From assembly GCA_964036665.1 (NCBI GenBank), contig OZ038532.1:14774537-14838536 (forward strand): 64,000 bases of DNA, in the 5' to 3' direction. Each line of letters begins with the position of its first letter. Within the stretch, counting starts at the first letter, position 1. This stretch comes from Gordius sp. MW1. Lineage: Eukaryota > Nematomorpha > Gordioida > Gordea > Gordiidae. A model generated the notes under the pieces. That model ran no database searches. It saw only the letters and a program-made list of their open reading frames with translations, and was not told the origin of the DNA. Made by a program: the position numbers and the translations under genes. This document shows, piece by piece, positions 24,792 to 39,442 of the stretch.

Positions 24792-27700
24792 ATGAAAAAT
24801 AATATTTTTTTCGACCTCAAAATTTTTTCACTTTTTTCGTTCAACCATATCGCCCCCATGAAAGGTTTCGATATCAGAGGTGAATTCCGTAAAAAATATT
24901 TTTTCATCAAAAATTATTAACTTAAATCACGATCGCATAGAGCTTGTTTCTAAAAACTAGAGACACGCTTAGAAAGCGATATTGAAACAATCTAAACGCA
25001 ACACGAAAATCTTAATTTCTCTCAATCTAAAACTTCGCCTCGTGCAAAAATTCTTATCCAGATTCTAACAAGGACATAATGCTAAGAATATTTACTGACT
25101 TTTAAAGATTTTTTCAGATTCCTTTTGAAAGAATATGAAAAATAATATTTTTTTCGACCTCAAAATTTTTTCAATTTATTTTTCGATATCAGAGGTGATT
25201 TCGTAAAAAAAGTTTTTTTTGATCAGTCATCAAATATTATTAACTTTAAATCACGATCGCATAGAGCTTGTTTCACAAAAACTAGAGACACGCTTAGAAA
25301 GCGATATTGAAAGAATCTAAACGCAACACGAAAATCTTAATTTCTCTCAATCTAAAACTTCGCCTCGTGCAAAAATTCTTATCGAGATTCTAACAAGGAC
25401 ATAATGCTAAGAATATTTACTGAGTTTTAAAGATTTTTTCAGCCTCCTTTCGAAAGAATATGAAAAATAATATTTTTTTCGACCTCAAAATTTTTTCAAT
25501 TTCTTCGTTTATCGGACCCATCCAAGTCTTCGATATCAAAGGTGAATTCCTTAAAAAATTTTTTTTTGATCAGTCATCAAAAATTATTAACTTTAAATCA
25601 CGATCGCATATAGCTCGTTTCACAAAAACTAGAGACACGCTTAGAAAGCGATATTGAAACAAAATGTAACAAGAAAATTTTAATTTCTCTCAATCTAAAA
25701 CTTTGCCTCGTGCAAAAATTCTTATCGAGATTCTAACAAGGACATAATGCTAAGAATATTTAAAAGCTTTTAAAGATTTTTTCAGCCCCCTTTCGAAAGA
25801 ATATGAAAAATATTTATTTTTTCGACCTCAAAATTTTTTCACTTTTTTCGTTCAACCATATCGCCCCCATGAAAGGTTTCGATATCAGAGGTGAATTCCG
25901 TAAAAAATATTTTTTCATCAAAAATTACTAACTTAAATCACGATCGCATAGAGCTTGTTTCTAAAAACTAGAGACACGCTTAGAAAGCGATATTGAAACA
26001 ATCTAAACGCAACACGAAAATCTTAATTTCTCTCAATCTAAAACTTCGCCTCGTGCAAAAATTCTTATCGAGATTCTAACAAGGACATAATGCTAAGAAT
26101 ATTTACTGACTTTTAAAGATTTTTTAGATTCCTTTCGAAAGAATATGAAAAATAATATTTTTTTCGACCTCAAAATTTTTTCAATTTTTTCGTTTATCGC
26201 ACCCATGAAAGTTTTCGATATCAGAGATGAATTCCGTAAAAAAAATTTTTTGATCAGTCATTAAAAATTATTAACTTTAAATCACGATCGCATAGAGCTT
26301 GTTTCACAAAAACTAGAGACACGCTTAGAAAGCGATATTGAAACTACCTAAACGCATCACGAAAATCTTAATTTCTCTCAATCTAAAACTTCGCCTCGTT
26401 CAAAAATTCTTATCCAATTTCTAACAAGGACATAATGCTAAGAATATTTACTGACTTTTAAAGATTTTTTCAGATTCCTTTCGAAAGAATATGAAAAATA
26501 ATATTTTTTTCGACCTCAAAATTTTTTCACTTTTTTCGTTTAACCATATCGCCCCCATGAAAGTTTTCGATATCAGAGGTGAATTCCGTAAAAAATATTT
26601 TTTCATCAAAAATTATTAACTTAAATCACGATCGCATAGAGCTTGTTTCACAAAAACTAGAGACACGCTTATAAAGCGATATTGAAACTATCTAAACGCA
26701 ACATGAAAATCTTAATTCTCAATCTAAAACTTCGCCTCTATCAAAAATTCTTATCCAGATTCTAACAAGGACATAATGCTAAGAATATTTACTGACTTTT
26801 AAAGATTTTTTCAGATTCCTTTCGAAAGAATATGAAAAATAATATTTTTTTCGACCTCAAAATTTTTTCAATTTATTTTTCGATATCAGAGGTGATTTCG
26901 TAAAAAAAGTTTTTTTTGATCAGTCATCAAATATTATTAACTTTAAATCACGATCGCATAGAGCTTGTTTCACAAAAACTAGAGACACGCTTAGAAAGCG
27001 ATATTGAAACAAAACGTAGCAAGAAAATTTTAATTTCTCTCAATCTAAAACTTTGCCTCGTGCAAAAATTCTTATCGAGATTCTAACAAGGACATGATGC
27101 TAAGAATATTTACAAGCTTTTAAAGATTTTTTCAGCCCCCTTTCGAAAGAATATGAAAAATAATTATTTTTTCGACCTCAAAATTTTTTCACCTTTTTCG
27201 TTCAACCATATCGCCCCCATGAAAGTTTTCGATATCAGAGGTGAATTCCGTAAAAAATATTTTTTCATCAAAAATTATTAACTTAAATCACGATCGCATA
27301 GAGCTTGTTTCATAAAAACTAAAGACACGCTTAGAAAGCGATATTGAAACAATCTAAACGCAACACGAAAATCTTAATTTCTCTCAATCTAAAACCTCGT
27401 GCAAAAATTCTTATCGAGATTCTAACAAGGACATAATGCTAAGAATATTTACTCACTTTAAAAGATTTTTTCACTCCCCTTTCGAAAGAATATGAAAAAT
27501 AATATTTTTTTCGACCTCAAAATTTTTTCAATTTTTTCGTTTATCGGACCCATGAAAGTTTTCGATATCAGAGATGAATTCCGTAAAAAAAAAATTTTTG
27601 ATCATTCACTAATAAATTATTAACTTTAAATCACGATCGCATAGAGCTTGTTTCACAAAAACTAGAGACACGCTTAGAAAGCGATATTGAAACAAAACGT

Positions 27701-29220
27701 AACACGAAAATTTTAATTTCTGTCAATCTAAAACTTCGCCTCGTGCAAAAATTCTTATCGAGATTCTAACAAGGACATAATGCTAAGAATATTTACTTAC
27801 TTTAAAAGATTTTTTCAGTCCCTTTTCGAAAGAATATGAAAAATAATATTTTTTCGACCTCAAATTTTTTCAATTTTTTCGTTTTACGGACCCATGAAAG
27901 TTTTCGATATCAGAGGTGACATCCGTAAAAAAAATTTTTTAATCAGTCATCAAAAATTATTAACTTTTAAATCACGATCGAATAGAGCTTGTTTCACAAA
28001 AACTAGAGACACGCTTAGAAAGCGATATTGAAACAAAACGTAACACGAAAATTTTAATTTCTGTCAATCTAAAACTTTGCCTCGTGCAAAAATTCTTATC
28101 GAGATTCTAACAAGGAGATAATGCTAAGAATATTTACAAGCTTTTAAAGATTTTTTCAGCCCCCTTTCGAAAGCATATGAAAAATAATTATTTTTTCAAC
28201 CTCAAAATTTTTTCAATTTTTCGTTTAACCATATAGCCTCCATGAAAGTTCTTGATATAGCGGTAAATTCAGTAAAAAAAATTTTTTTTGATCAGTCATC
28301 AAAAATTATTAACTTTAAATCACGATCGCATATAGCTCGTTTCACAAAAACTAGAGACACGCTTAGAAAGCGATATTGAAACAAAACGTAACAAGAAAAT
28401 TTTAATTTCTCTCAATCTAAAACTTTGCCTCGTGCAAAAATTCTTATCGAGATTCTAACAAGGACATAATGCTAAGAATATTTACAAGCTTTTAAAAATT
28501 TTTTCAGGCCCCTTTCGAAAGAATATAAAAAATAATTATTTTTTCGACCTCAGAATTTTTCACTTTTTCCGTTTTACCATATCGCCCCCATGAAAGTTTT
28601 CGATATCAGAGGTGAATTCCAAAAAAAATATTTTTTCATCTAAAATTATTAACTTAAATCACGATCGCATAGAGCTTGTTTCACAAAAACTAGAGACACG
28701 CTTAGAAAGCGATATTGAAACAATCTAAACGCAACACGAAAATCTTAATTTCTCTCAATCTAAAACTTCGCCTCGTGCAAAAATTCTTATCGAGATTCTA
28801 ACAAGGACATAATGCTAAGAATATTTACTGATATTTAAAGATTTTTTCAGATTCCTTTCGAAAGAATATGAAAAATAATATTTTTTCGACCTCAAAATTT
28901 TTTCAATTTTTTGTTCAACCATATCGCCTCTATGAAAGTTTTCGATATCAGAGGTAAATTCTGTAAAAAAAAATTTTTTTGATCAGTCATCAAAAATTAT
29001 TAACTTTAAAATCACGATCGCATAGAGCTTGTTTCACAAAAACTAGAGACACGCTTAGAAAGCAATATTGAAAGAATCTAAACGCAACACGAAAATCTTA
29101 ATTTCTCCCAATCTAAAACTTCGCCTCGTGCAAAAATTCTTATCGAGATTCTAACAAGGACATAATGCTAAGAATATTTACTGACTTTTAAAGATTTTTT
29201 CAGATTCCTTTCGAAAGAAT

Positions 29221-29907
29221 ATGAAAAATAATATTTTTTCGACCTCAAAATTTTTTCAATTTTTTGTTCAACCATATCGCCTCTATGAAAGTTTTCGATA
29301 TCAGAGGTAAATTCTGTAAAAAAAAATTGTTTTGATCAGTCATCAAAAATTATTAACTTTAAATCACGATCGCATAGAGGTTGTTTCACAAAAACTAGAG
29401 ACACGCTTAGAAAGCGATATTGAAACAAAACGTAACAAGAAAATTTTAATTTCTCTCAATCTAAAACTTTGCCTCGTGCAAAAATTCTTATCGAAATTCT
29501 AACAAGGGTATAATGCTAAGAATATTTACTGACTTTTAAAGATTTTTTCAGATTCCTATCGAAAGAATATGAAAAATAATATTTTTTCGACCTCAAAATT
29601 TTTTCAATTTATTCGTTCAACCATATCGCCCCCATGAAAGTTTTCGATATCAGTAAAAAAAAATTTTTGATCAGTCATCAAAAATTATTAACTTTAAATC
29701 ACGATCGCATAGAGCTTGTTTCACAAAAACTAGAGACACGCTTATAAAGCGATATTGAAACTATCTAAACGCAACACGAAAATCTTAATTTCTCTCAATC
29801 TAAAACTTCGCCTCGTGCAAAAATTCTTATCGAGATTCTAACAAGGACATAATGCTAAGAATATTTACTGATATTTAAAGATTTTTTCAGATTCCTTTCG
29901 AAAGAAT
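29221..29907. repeat. 2-monomer local tandem repeat, 687 bp, copy 1
   Basis: The monomer at 29221 (ttgttcaaccatatcgcctct, then aaattgttttgatc) is followed by one at 29569 (gattcctatcg, short gatatcagtaaaaa). The pair repeats exactly one unit later, at 29908 and 30256. Confidence 0.85.
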
Positions 29908-30594
29908 ATGAAAAATAATATTTTTTCGACCTCAAAATTTTTTCAATTTTTTGTTCAACCATATCGCCTCTATGAAAGTTTTCGATATCAGAGGTAAATT
30001 CTGTAAAAAAAAATTGTTTTGATCAGTCATCAAAAATTATTAACTTTAAATCACGATCGCATAGAGGTTGTTTCACAAAAACTAGAGACACGCTTAGAAA
30101 GCGATATTGAAACAAAACGTAACAAGAAAATTTTAATTTCTCTCAATCTAAAACTTTGCCTCGTGCAAAAATTCTTATCGAAATTCTAACAAGGGTATAA
30201 TGCTAAGAATATTTACTGACTTTTAAAGATTTTTTCAGATTCCTATCGAAAGAATATGAAAAATAATATTTTTTCGACCTCAAAATTTTTTCAATTTATT
30301 CGTTCAACCATATCGCCCCCATGAAAGTTTTCGATATCAGTAAAAAAAAATTTTTGATCAGTCATCAAAAATTATTAACTTTAAATCACGATCGCATAGA
30401 GCTTGTTTCACAAAAACTAGAGACACGCTTATAAAGCGATATTGAAACTATCTAAACGCAACACGAAAATCTTAATTTCTCTCAATCTAAAACTTCGCCT
30501 CGTGCAAAAATTCTTATCGAGATTCTAACAAGGACATAATGCTAAGAATATTTACTGATATTTAAAGATTTTTTCAGATTCCTTTCGAAAGAAT
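29908..30594. repeat. 2-monomer local tandem repeat, 687 bp, copy 2
   Basis: This is a direct copy of 29221-29907. Its upstream edge carries the tgatatttaaag variant in place of tgacttttaaag, so the crossover lay just upstream of the landmark. Confidence 0.85.
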
Positions 30595-30947
30595 ATGAAA
30601 AATAATATTTTTTCGACCTCAAAATTTTTTCAATTTTTTGTTCAACCATATCGCCTCTATGAAAGTTTTCGATATCAGAGGTAAATTCTGTAAAAAAAAA
30701 TTTTTTTGATCAGTCATCAAAAATTATTAACTTTAAAATCACGATCGCATAGAGCTTGTTTCACAAAAACTAGAGACACGCTTAGAAAGCAATATTGAAA
30801 GAATCTAAACGCAACACGAAAATCTTAATTTCTCTCAATCTAAAATTTCGCCTCGTGCAAAAATTCTTATCGAGATTCTAACAAGGATATAATGCTAAGA
30901 ATATTTACTCACTTTAAAAGATTTTTTCACTCCCCTTTCGAAAGAAT

Positions 30948-33900
30948 ATGAAAAATAATATTTTTTACGACCTCAAAATTTTTTCAATTTTTTCGTTTAT
31001 CGGACCCATGAAAGTTTTCGATATCAGAGATGAATTCCGTAAAAAAAAAATTTTTGATCAGTCATTAAAAATTATTAACTTTAAATCACGATCGCATAGA
31101 GCTTGTTTCACAAAAACTAGAGACACGCTTAGAAAGCGATATTGAAACTCTCTAAACGCATCACGAAAATCTTAATTTCTCTCAATCTAAAACTTCGCCT
31201 TTTTCAAAAATTCTTATCGAGATTCTAACAAGGATATAATGCTAAGAATATTTACTGACTTTTAAAGATTTTTTCAGATTCCTTTCGAAAGAATATGAAA
31301 AATAATATTTTTTTCGACCTCAAAATTTTTTCAATTTTTTCGTTTATCGCACCCATGAAAGTTTTCGATATCAGAGATGAATTCCGTAAAAAAAAATTTT
31401 TGATCAGTCATTAAAAATTATTAACTTTAAATCACGATCGCATAGAGCTTGTTTCACAAAAACTAGAGACACGCTTAGAAAGCAATATTGAAACTATCTA
31501 AACGCATCACGAAAATCTTAATTTCTCTCAATCTAAAACTTCGCCTCGTTCAAAAATTCTTATCCAATTTCTAACAAGGACATAATGCTAAGAATATTTA
31601 CTGACTTTTAAAGATTTTTTCAGATGCCTTTCGAAAGAATATGAAAAATAATATTTTTTTCGACCTCAAAATTTTTCAATTTTTTCGTTTATCGCACCCA
31701 TGAAAGTTTTCGATATCAGAGATGAATTCCGTAAAAAAAATTTTTTGATCAAAAATTATTAACTTAAATCACGATCGCATAGAGCTTGTTTCACAAAAAC
31801 TAGAGACACGCTTATAAGGCGATATTGAAACTATCTAAACGCAACATGAAAATCTTAATTCTCAATCTAAAACTTCGCCTCTATCAAAAATTCTTATCCA
31901 GATTCTAACAAGGACATAATGCTAAGAATATTTACTGACTTTTAAAGATTTTTTCAGATTCCTTTCGAAAGAATATGAAAAATAATATTTTTTTCGACCT
32001 CAAAATTTTTTCAATTTATTTTTCGATATCAGAGGTGATTTCGTAAAAAAAGTTTTTTTGATCAGTCATCAAATATTATTAACTTTAAATCACGATCGCA
32101 TAGAGCTTGTTTCACAAAAACTAGAGACACGCTTAGAAAGCGATATTGAAAGAATCTAAACGCAACACGAAAATCTTAATTTCTCTCAATCTAAAACTTC
32201 GCCTCGTGCAAAAATTCTTATCGAGATTCTAACAAGGACATAATGCTAAGAATATTTACTGAGTTTTAAAGATTTTTTCAGCCTCCTTTCGAAAGAATAT
32301 GAAAAATAATATTTTTTTCGACCTCAAAATTTTTTCAATTTCTTCGTTTATCGGACCCATAAAAGTCTTCGATATCAGAGGTGAATTCCTTAAAAAAAAA
32401 TTTTTTGATCAGTCATCAAAAATTATTAACTTTAAATCACGATCGCAAATAGCTCGTTTCACAAAAACTAGAGACACGCTTAGAAAGCGATATTAAAACA
32501 AAACGTAACAAGAAAATTTTAATTTCTCTCAATCTAAAACTTTGCCTCGTGCAAAAATTCTTATCGAGATTCTAACAAGGACATAATGCTAAGAATATTT
32601 AAAAGCTTTTAAAGATTTTTTCAGCCCCCTTTTGAAAGAATATGAAAAATAATTATTTTTTCGACCTCAAAATTTTTTCACTTTTTTCTTCAACCATATC
32701 GCCCCCATGAAAGGTTTCGATATCAGAGGTGAATTCCGTAAAAAATATTTTTTCATTAAAAATTATTAACTTAAATCACGATCGCATAGAGCTTGTTTCT
32801 AAAAACTAGAGACACGCTTAGAAAGCGATATTGAAACAATCTAAACGCAACACGAAAATCTTAATTTCTCTCAATCTAAAACTTCGCCTCGTGCAAAAAT
32901 TCTTATCGAGATTCTAACAAGGACATAATGCTAAGAATATTTACTGAGTTTTAAAGATTTTTTCAGCCTCCTTTCGAAAGAATATGAAAAATAATATTTT
33001 TTTCGACATCAAAATTTTTTCAATTTCTTCGTTTATCGGACCCATAAAAGTCTTCGATATCAGAGGTGAATTCCTTAAAAAAAAATTTTTTGATCAGTCA
33101 TCAAAAATTATTAACTTTAAATCACGATCGCATATAGCTCGTTTCACAAAAACTAGAGACACGCTTAGAAAGCGATATTGAAACAAAACGTAACAAGAAA
33201 TTTTTAATTTCTCTCTATCTAAAACTTTGCCTCGTGCAAAAATTCTTATCGAGATTCTAACAAGGACATAATGCTAAGAATATTTAAAAGCTTTTAAAGA
33301 TTTTTTCAGCCCCCTTTCGAAAGAATATGAAAAATAATTATTTTTCGACCTCAAAATTTTTTGACTTTTTTCGTTCAACCATATCGCCCCCATGAAAGGT
33401 TTCGATATCAGAGGTGAATTCCGTAAAAAATATTTTTTCATCAAAAATTATTAACTTAAATCACGATCGCATAGAGCTTGTTTCTAAAAACTAGAGACAC
33501 GCTTAGAAAGCGATATTGAAAATCTTAATTTCTCTCAATCTAAAACTTCGCCTCGTGCAAAAATTCTTATCCAGATTCTAACAAGGACATAATGCTAAGA
33601 ATATTTACTGACTTTTAAAGATTTTTTCAGATTCCTTTTGAAAGAATATGAAAAATAATATTTTTTTCGACCTCAAAATTTTTTCAATTTATTTTTCGAT
33701 ATCAGAGGTGATTTCGTAAAAAAAGTTTTTTTGATCAGTCATCAAATATTATTAACTTTAAATCACGATCGCATAGAGCTTGTTTCACAAAAACTAGAGA
33801 CACGCTTAGAAAGCGATATTGAAAAGAATCTAAACGCAACACGAAAATCTTAATTTCTCTCAATCTAAAACTTCGCCTCGTGCAAAAATTCTTATCGAGA

Positions 33901-36900
33901 TTCTAACAAGGACATAATGCTAAGAATATTTACTGAGTTTTAAAGATTTTTTCAGCCTCCTTTCGAAAGAATATGAAAAATAATATTTTTTTCGACCTCA
34001 AAATTTTTTCAATTTCTTCGTTTATCGGACCCATAAAAGTCTTCGATATCAAAGGTGAATTCCTTAAAAAAATTTTTTTTGATCAGTCATCAAAAATTAT
34101 TAACTTTAAATCACGATCGCATATAGCTCGTTTCACAAAAACTAGAGACACGCCTAGAAAGCGATATTGAAACAAAACGTAACAAGAAAATTTTAATTTC
34201 TCTCAATCTAAAACTTTGCCTCGTGCAAAAATTCTTATCGAGATTCTAACAAGGACATAATGCTAAGAATATTTAAAAGCTTTTAAAGATTTTTTCAGCC
34301 CCCTTTCGAAAGAATATGAAAAATATTTATTTTTTCGACCTCAAAATTTTTTCACTTTTTTCGTTCAACCATATCGCCCCCATGAAAGGTTTCGATATCA
34401 GAGGTGAATTCCGTAAAAAATATTTTTTCATCAAAAATTACTAACTTAAATCACGATCGCATAGAGCTTGTTTCTAAAAACTAGAGACACGCTTAGAAAG
34501 CGATATTGAAACAATCTAAACGCAACACGAAAATCTTAATTTCTCTCAATCTAAAACTTCGCCTCGTGCAAAAATTCTTATCGAGATTCTAACAAGGACA
34601 TAATGCTAAGAATATTTACTGACTTTTAAAGATTTTTTAGATTCCTTTCGAAAGAATATGAAAAATAATATTTTTTTCGACCTCAAAATTTTTTCAATTT
34701 TTTCGTTTATCGCACCCATGAAAGTTTTCGATATCAGAGATGAATTCCGTAAAAAAAATTTTTTGATCAGTCATTAAAAATTATTAACTTTAAATCACGA
34801 TCGCATAGAGCTTGTTTCACAAAAACTAGAGACACGCTTAGAAAGCGATATTGAAACTACCTAAACGCATCACGAAAATCTTAATTTCTCTCAATCTAAA
34901 ACTTCGCCTCGTTCAAAAATTCTTATCCAATTTCTAACAAGGACATAATGCTAAGAATATTTACTGACTTTTAAAGATTTTTTCAGATTCCTTTCGAAAG
35001 AATATGAAAAATAATATTTTTTTCGACCTCAAAATTTTTTCACTTTTTTCGTTTAACCATATCGCCCCCATGAAAGTTTTCGATATCAGAGGTGAATTCC
35101 CTAAAAAATATTTTTTCATCAAAAATTATTAACTTAAATCACGATCGCATAGAGCTTGTTTCACAAAAACTAGAGACACGCTTATAAAGCGATATTGAAA
35201 CTATCTAAACGCAACATGAAAATCTTAATTCTCAATCTAAAACTTCGCCTCTATCAAAAATTCTTATCCAGATTCTAACAAGGACATAATGCTAAGAATA
35301 TTTACTGACTTTTAAAGATTTTTTCAGATTCCTTTCGAAAGAATATGAAAAATAATATTTTTTTCGACCTCAAAATTTTTTCAATTTATTTTTCGATATC
35401 AGAGGTGATTTCGTAAAAAAAGTTTTTTTTGATCAGTCATCAAATATTATTAACTTTAAATCACGATCGCATAGAGCTTGTTTCACAAAAACTAGAGACA
35501 CGCTTAGAAAGCGATATTGAAACAAAACGTAGCAAGAAAATTTTAATTTCTCTCAATCTAAAACTTTGCCTCGTGCAAAAATTCTTATCGAGATTCTAAC
35601 AAGGACATGATGCTAAGAATATCTACAAGCTTTTAAAGATTTTTTCAGCCCCCTTTCGAAAGAATATGAAAAATAATTATTTTTTCGACCTCAAAATTTT
35701 TTCACTTTTTTCGTTCAACCATATCGCCCCCATGAAAGTTTTCGATATCAGAGGTGAATTCCGTAAAAAATATTTTTTCATCAAAAATTATTAACTTAAA
35801 TCACGATCGCATAGAGCTTGTTTCATAAAAACTAAAGACACGCTTAGAAAGCGATATTGAAACAATCTAAACGCAACACGAAAATCTTAATTTCTCTCAA
35901 TCTAAAACCTCGTGCAAAAATTCTTATCGAGATTCTAACAAGGACATAATGCTAAGAATATTTACTCACTTTAAAAGATTTTTTCACTCCCCTTTCGAAA
36001 GAATATGAAAAATAATATTTTTTTCGACCTCAAAATTTTTTCAATTTTTTCGTTTATCGGACCCATGAAAGTTTTCGATATCAGAGATGAATTCCGTAAA
36101 AAAAATTTTTTTGATCATTCACTAATAAATTATTAACTTTAAATCACGATCGCATAGAGCTTGTTTCACAAAAACTAGAGACACGCTTAGAAAGCAATAT
36201 TGAAACAATCTAAACGCAACACGAAAATTTTAATTTCTCTCAATCTAAAACTCCTCATGCAAAAATTTTTATCGAGATTCTAACAAGGGTATAATGCTAA
36301 GAATATTTACTGACTTTTAAAGATTTTTTCAGATTTCTTTCGAAAGAATATGAAAAATAATATTTTTTCGACATCAAAATTTTTTCAATTTATTCGTTCA
36401 ACCATATCGCCCCCATGAAAGTTTTCGATATCATTAAAAAAAATTTTTTGATCAGTCATAAAAAATTATTAACTTTAAATCACGATCGCATAGAGCTTGT
36501 TTCACAAAAACTAGAGACACGCTTATAAAGCGATATTGAAACTATCTAAACGCAACACGAAAATCTTAATTTCTCTCAATCTAAAACTTCGCCTCGTGCA
36601 AAAATTCTTATCGAGATTCTAACAAGGACATAATGCTAAGAATATTTACTGATATTTAAAGATTTTTTCAGATTCCTTTCGAAAGAATATGAAAAATAAT
36701 ATTTTTTCGACCTCAAAATTTTTTCAATTTTTTGTTCAACCATATCGCCTCTATGAAAGTTTTCGATATCAGAGGTAAATTCTGTAAAAAAAAATTTTTT
36801 TGATCAGTCATCAAAAATTATTAACTTTAAAATCACGATCGCATAGAGCTTGTTTCACAAAAACTAGAGACACGCTTAGAAAATATTGAAAGAATCTAAA

Positions 36901-38403
36901 CGCAACACGAAAATCTTAATTTCTCCCAATCTAAAACTTCGCCTCGTGCAAAAATTCTTATCGAGATTCTAACAAGGACATAATGCTAAGAATATTTACT
37001 GACTTTTAAAGATTTTTTCAGATTCCTTTCGAAAGAATATGAAAAATAATATTTTTTCGACCTCAAAATTTTTTCAATTTTTTGTTCAACCATATCGCCT
37101 CTATGAAAGTTTTCGATATCAGAGGTAAATTCTGTAAAAAAAAATTGTTTTGATCAGTCATCAAAAATTATTAACTTTAAATCACGATCGCATAGAGGTT
37201 GTTTCACAAAAACTAGAGACACGCTTAGAAAGAGATATTGAAACAAAACGTAACAAGAAAATTTTAATTTCTCTCAATCTAAAACTTTGCCTCGTGCAAA
37301 AATTCTTATCGAGATTCTAACAAGGGTATAATGCTAAGAATATTTACTGACTTTTAAAGATTTTTTCAGATTCCTATCGAAAGAATATGAAAAATAATAT
37401 TTTTTCGACCTCAAAATTTTTTCAATTTATTCGTTCAACCATATCGCCCCCATGAAAGTTTTCGATATCAGTAAAAAAAAATTTTGATCAGTCATCAAAA
37501 ATTATTAACTTTAAATCACGATCGCATAGAGCTTGTTTCACAAAAACTAGAGACACGCTTATAAAGCGATATTGAAACTATCTAAACGCAACACGAAAAT
37601 CTTAATTTCTCTCAATCTAAAACTTCGCCTCGTGCAAAAATTCTTATCGAGATTCTAACAAGGACATAATGCTAAGAATATTTACTGATATTTAAAGATT
37701 TTTTCAGATTCCTTTCGAAAGAATATGAAAAATAATATTTTTTCGACCTCAAAATTTTTTCAATTTTTTGTTCAACCATATCGCCTCTATGAAAGTTTTC
37801 GATATCAGAGGTAAATTCTGTAAAAAAAAATTTTTTTGATCAGTCATCAAAAATTATTTACTTTAAAATCACGATCGCATAGAGCTTGTTTCACAAAAAC
37901 TAGAGACACGCTTAGAAAGCAATATTGAAAGAATCTAAACGCAACATGAAAATCTTAATTTCTCCCAATCTAAAACTTTGCCTCGTGCAAAAATTCTTAT
38001 CGAGATTCTAACAAGGGTATAATGCTAAGAATATTTACTGACTTTTAAAGATTTTTTCAGATTCCTATCGAAAGAATATGAAAAATAATATTTTTTCGAC
38101 CTCAAAATTTTTTCAATTTATTCGTTCAACCATATCGCCCCCATGAAAGTTTTCGATATCAGTAAAAAAAATTTTTTGATCAGTCATCAAAAATTATTAA
38201 CTTTAAATCACGATCGCATAGAGCTTGTTTCACAAAAACTAGAGACACGCTTATAAAGCGATATTGAAACTATCTAAACGCAACACGAAAATCTTAATTA
38301 ACTTCGCCTCGTTCAAAAATTCTTATCGAGACTCTAACAAGGACATAATGCTAAGAATATTTACTGATATTTAAAGATTTTTTCAGATTCCTTTCGAAAG
38401 AAT
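30948..38403. repeat. HOR-B unit 2, rearranged copy
   Basis: Three blocks match unit 1. 30948 to about 32,130 matches 23116 to about 24,300 (offset 7,832). About 33,650-36,190 matches 25,135-27,680 (offset 8,513). About 36,620-37,700 matches 28,800-29,880 (offset 7,818-7,821). Between the first two blocks this copy gains an extra pair of monomers. Between the last two it lacks the monomers at 27836, 28177 and 28525. The right limit is uncertain. Confidence 0.75.
32299..33647. repeat. 2-monomer tandem repeat in HOR-B unit 2 (~685-bp period)
   Basis: The monomers at 32299 and 32642 are repeated at 32984 and 33327. The 32299 and 32984 types share ttcttcgtttatcgg, ccataaaagtcttcg and catatagctcg or caaatagctcg. 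Unit 1 has this pair only once (25460 and 25803), so unit 2 expanded it, or unit 1 lost it. Confidence 0.8.
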
Positions 38404-39442
38404 ATGAAAAATAATATTTTTTCGACCTCAAAATTTTTTCAATTTTTTTGTTCAACCATATCGCCTCTATGAAAGTTTTCGATATCAGAGGTAAATTCTA
38501 TAAAAAAAAATTTTTTTGATCAGTCATCAAAAATTATTAACTTTAAATCACGATCGCATAGAGCTTGTTTCACAAAAACTAGAGACACGCTTAGAAAGCA
38601 ATATTGAAAGAATCTAAACGCAACACGAAAATCTTAATTTCTCCCAATCTAAAACTTCGCCTCGTGCAAAAATTCTTATCGAGATTCTAACAAGGACATA
38701 ATGCTAAGAATATTTACTGACTTTTAAAGATTTTTTCAGATTCCTTTCGAAAGAATATGAAAAATAATATTTTTTCGACCTCAAAATTTTTTCAATTTTT
38801 TGTTCAACCATATCGCCTCTATGAAAGTTTTCGATATCAGAGGTAAATTCTGTAAAAAAAAATTTTTTTGATCAGTCATCAAAAATTATTAACTTTAAAT
38901 CACGATCGCATAGAGCTTGTTTCACAAAAACTAGAGACACGCTTAGAAAGCGATATTGAAACAAAACGTAACAAGAAAATTTTAATTTCTCTCAATCTAA
39001 AACTTTGCCTCGTGCAAAAATTCTTATCGAGATTCTAACAAGGACATAATGCTAAGAATATTTACAAGCTTTTAAAAATTTTTTCAGCCCCCTTTCGAAA
39101 GAATATAAAAAATAATTATTTCTTCGACCTCAGAATTTTTTCACTTTTTCCGTTCTACCATATCGCCCCCATGAAAGTTTTCGATATCAGAGGTGAATTC
39201 CGAAAAAAATATTTTTTCATCTAAAATTATTAACTTAAATCACGATCGCATAGAGCTTGTTTCACAAAAACTAGAGACACGCTTAGAAAGCGATATTGAA
39301 ACAATCTAAACGCAACACGAAAATTTTAATTTCTCTCAATCTAAAACTCCTCATGAAAAAATTTTTATCGAGATTCTAACAAGGGTATAATGCTAAGAAT
39401 ATTTACTGACTTTTAATTTTTTCAGATTCCTTTCGAAAGAAT

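Larger units (their letters stand above)
23116..30947. repeat. HOR-B unit 1 (23 monomers, 7,832 bp)
   Basis: Landmarks are at 23116, 23463, 23809, 24143, 24467, 24792, 25135, 25460, 25803, 26145, 26491, 26832, 27153, 27492, 27836, 28177, 28525, 28868, 29221, 29569, 29908, 30256 and 30595. The same starting monomer, with ttttttcactcccc upstream and gatcagtcattaaaaatt, reappears at 30948. The unit itself includes a two-monomer tandem duplication near its end. Confidence 0.82.
22986..38403. repeat. Domain B: satellite subarray with a ~7.8-kb HOR
   Basis: Domain B shares the monomer but uses other subtypes. These include tatcgcaccc blocks, monomers of 321-325 bp with an about 28-bp deletion (aatttatttttcgatatc), monomers with ccatgaaagg, monomers with ccttaaaaa after the EcoRI-like site, and many copies with a 7-bp loss in the hairpin. 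Large direct repeats occur at offsets of 7,832, 8,513 and about 7,820 bp. The limits are approximate because neighbouring domains share some monomer types. Confidence 0.8.
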
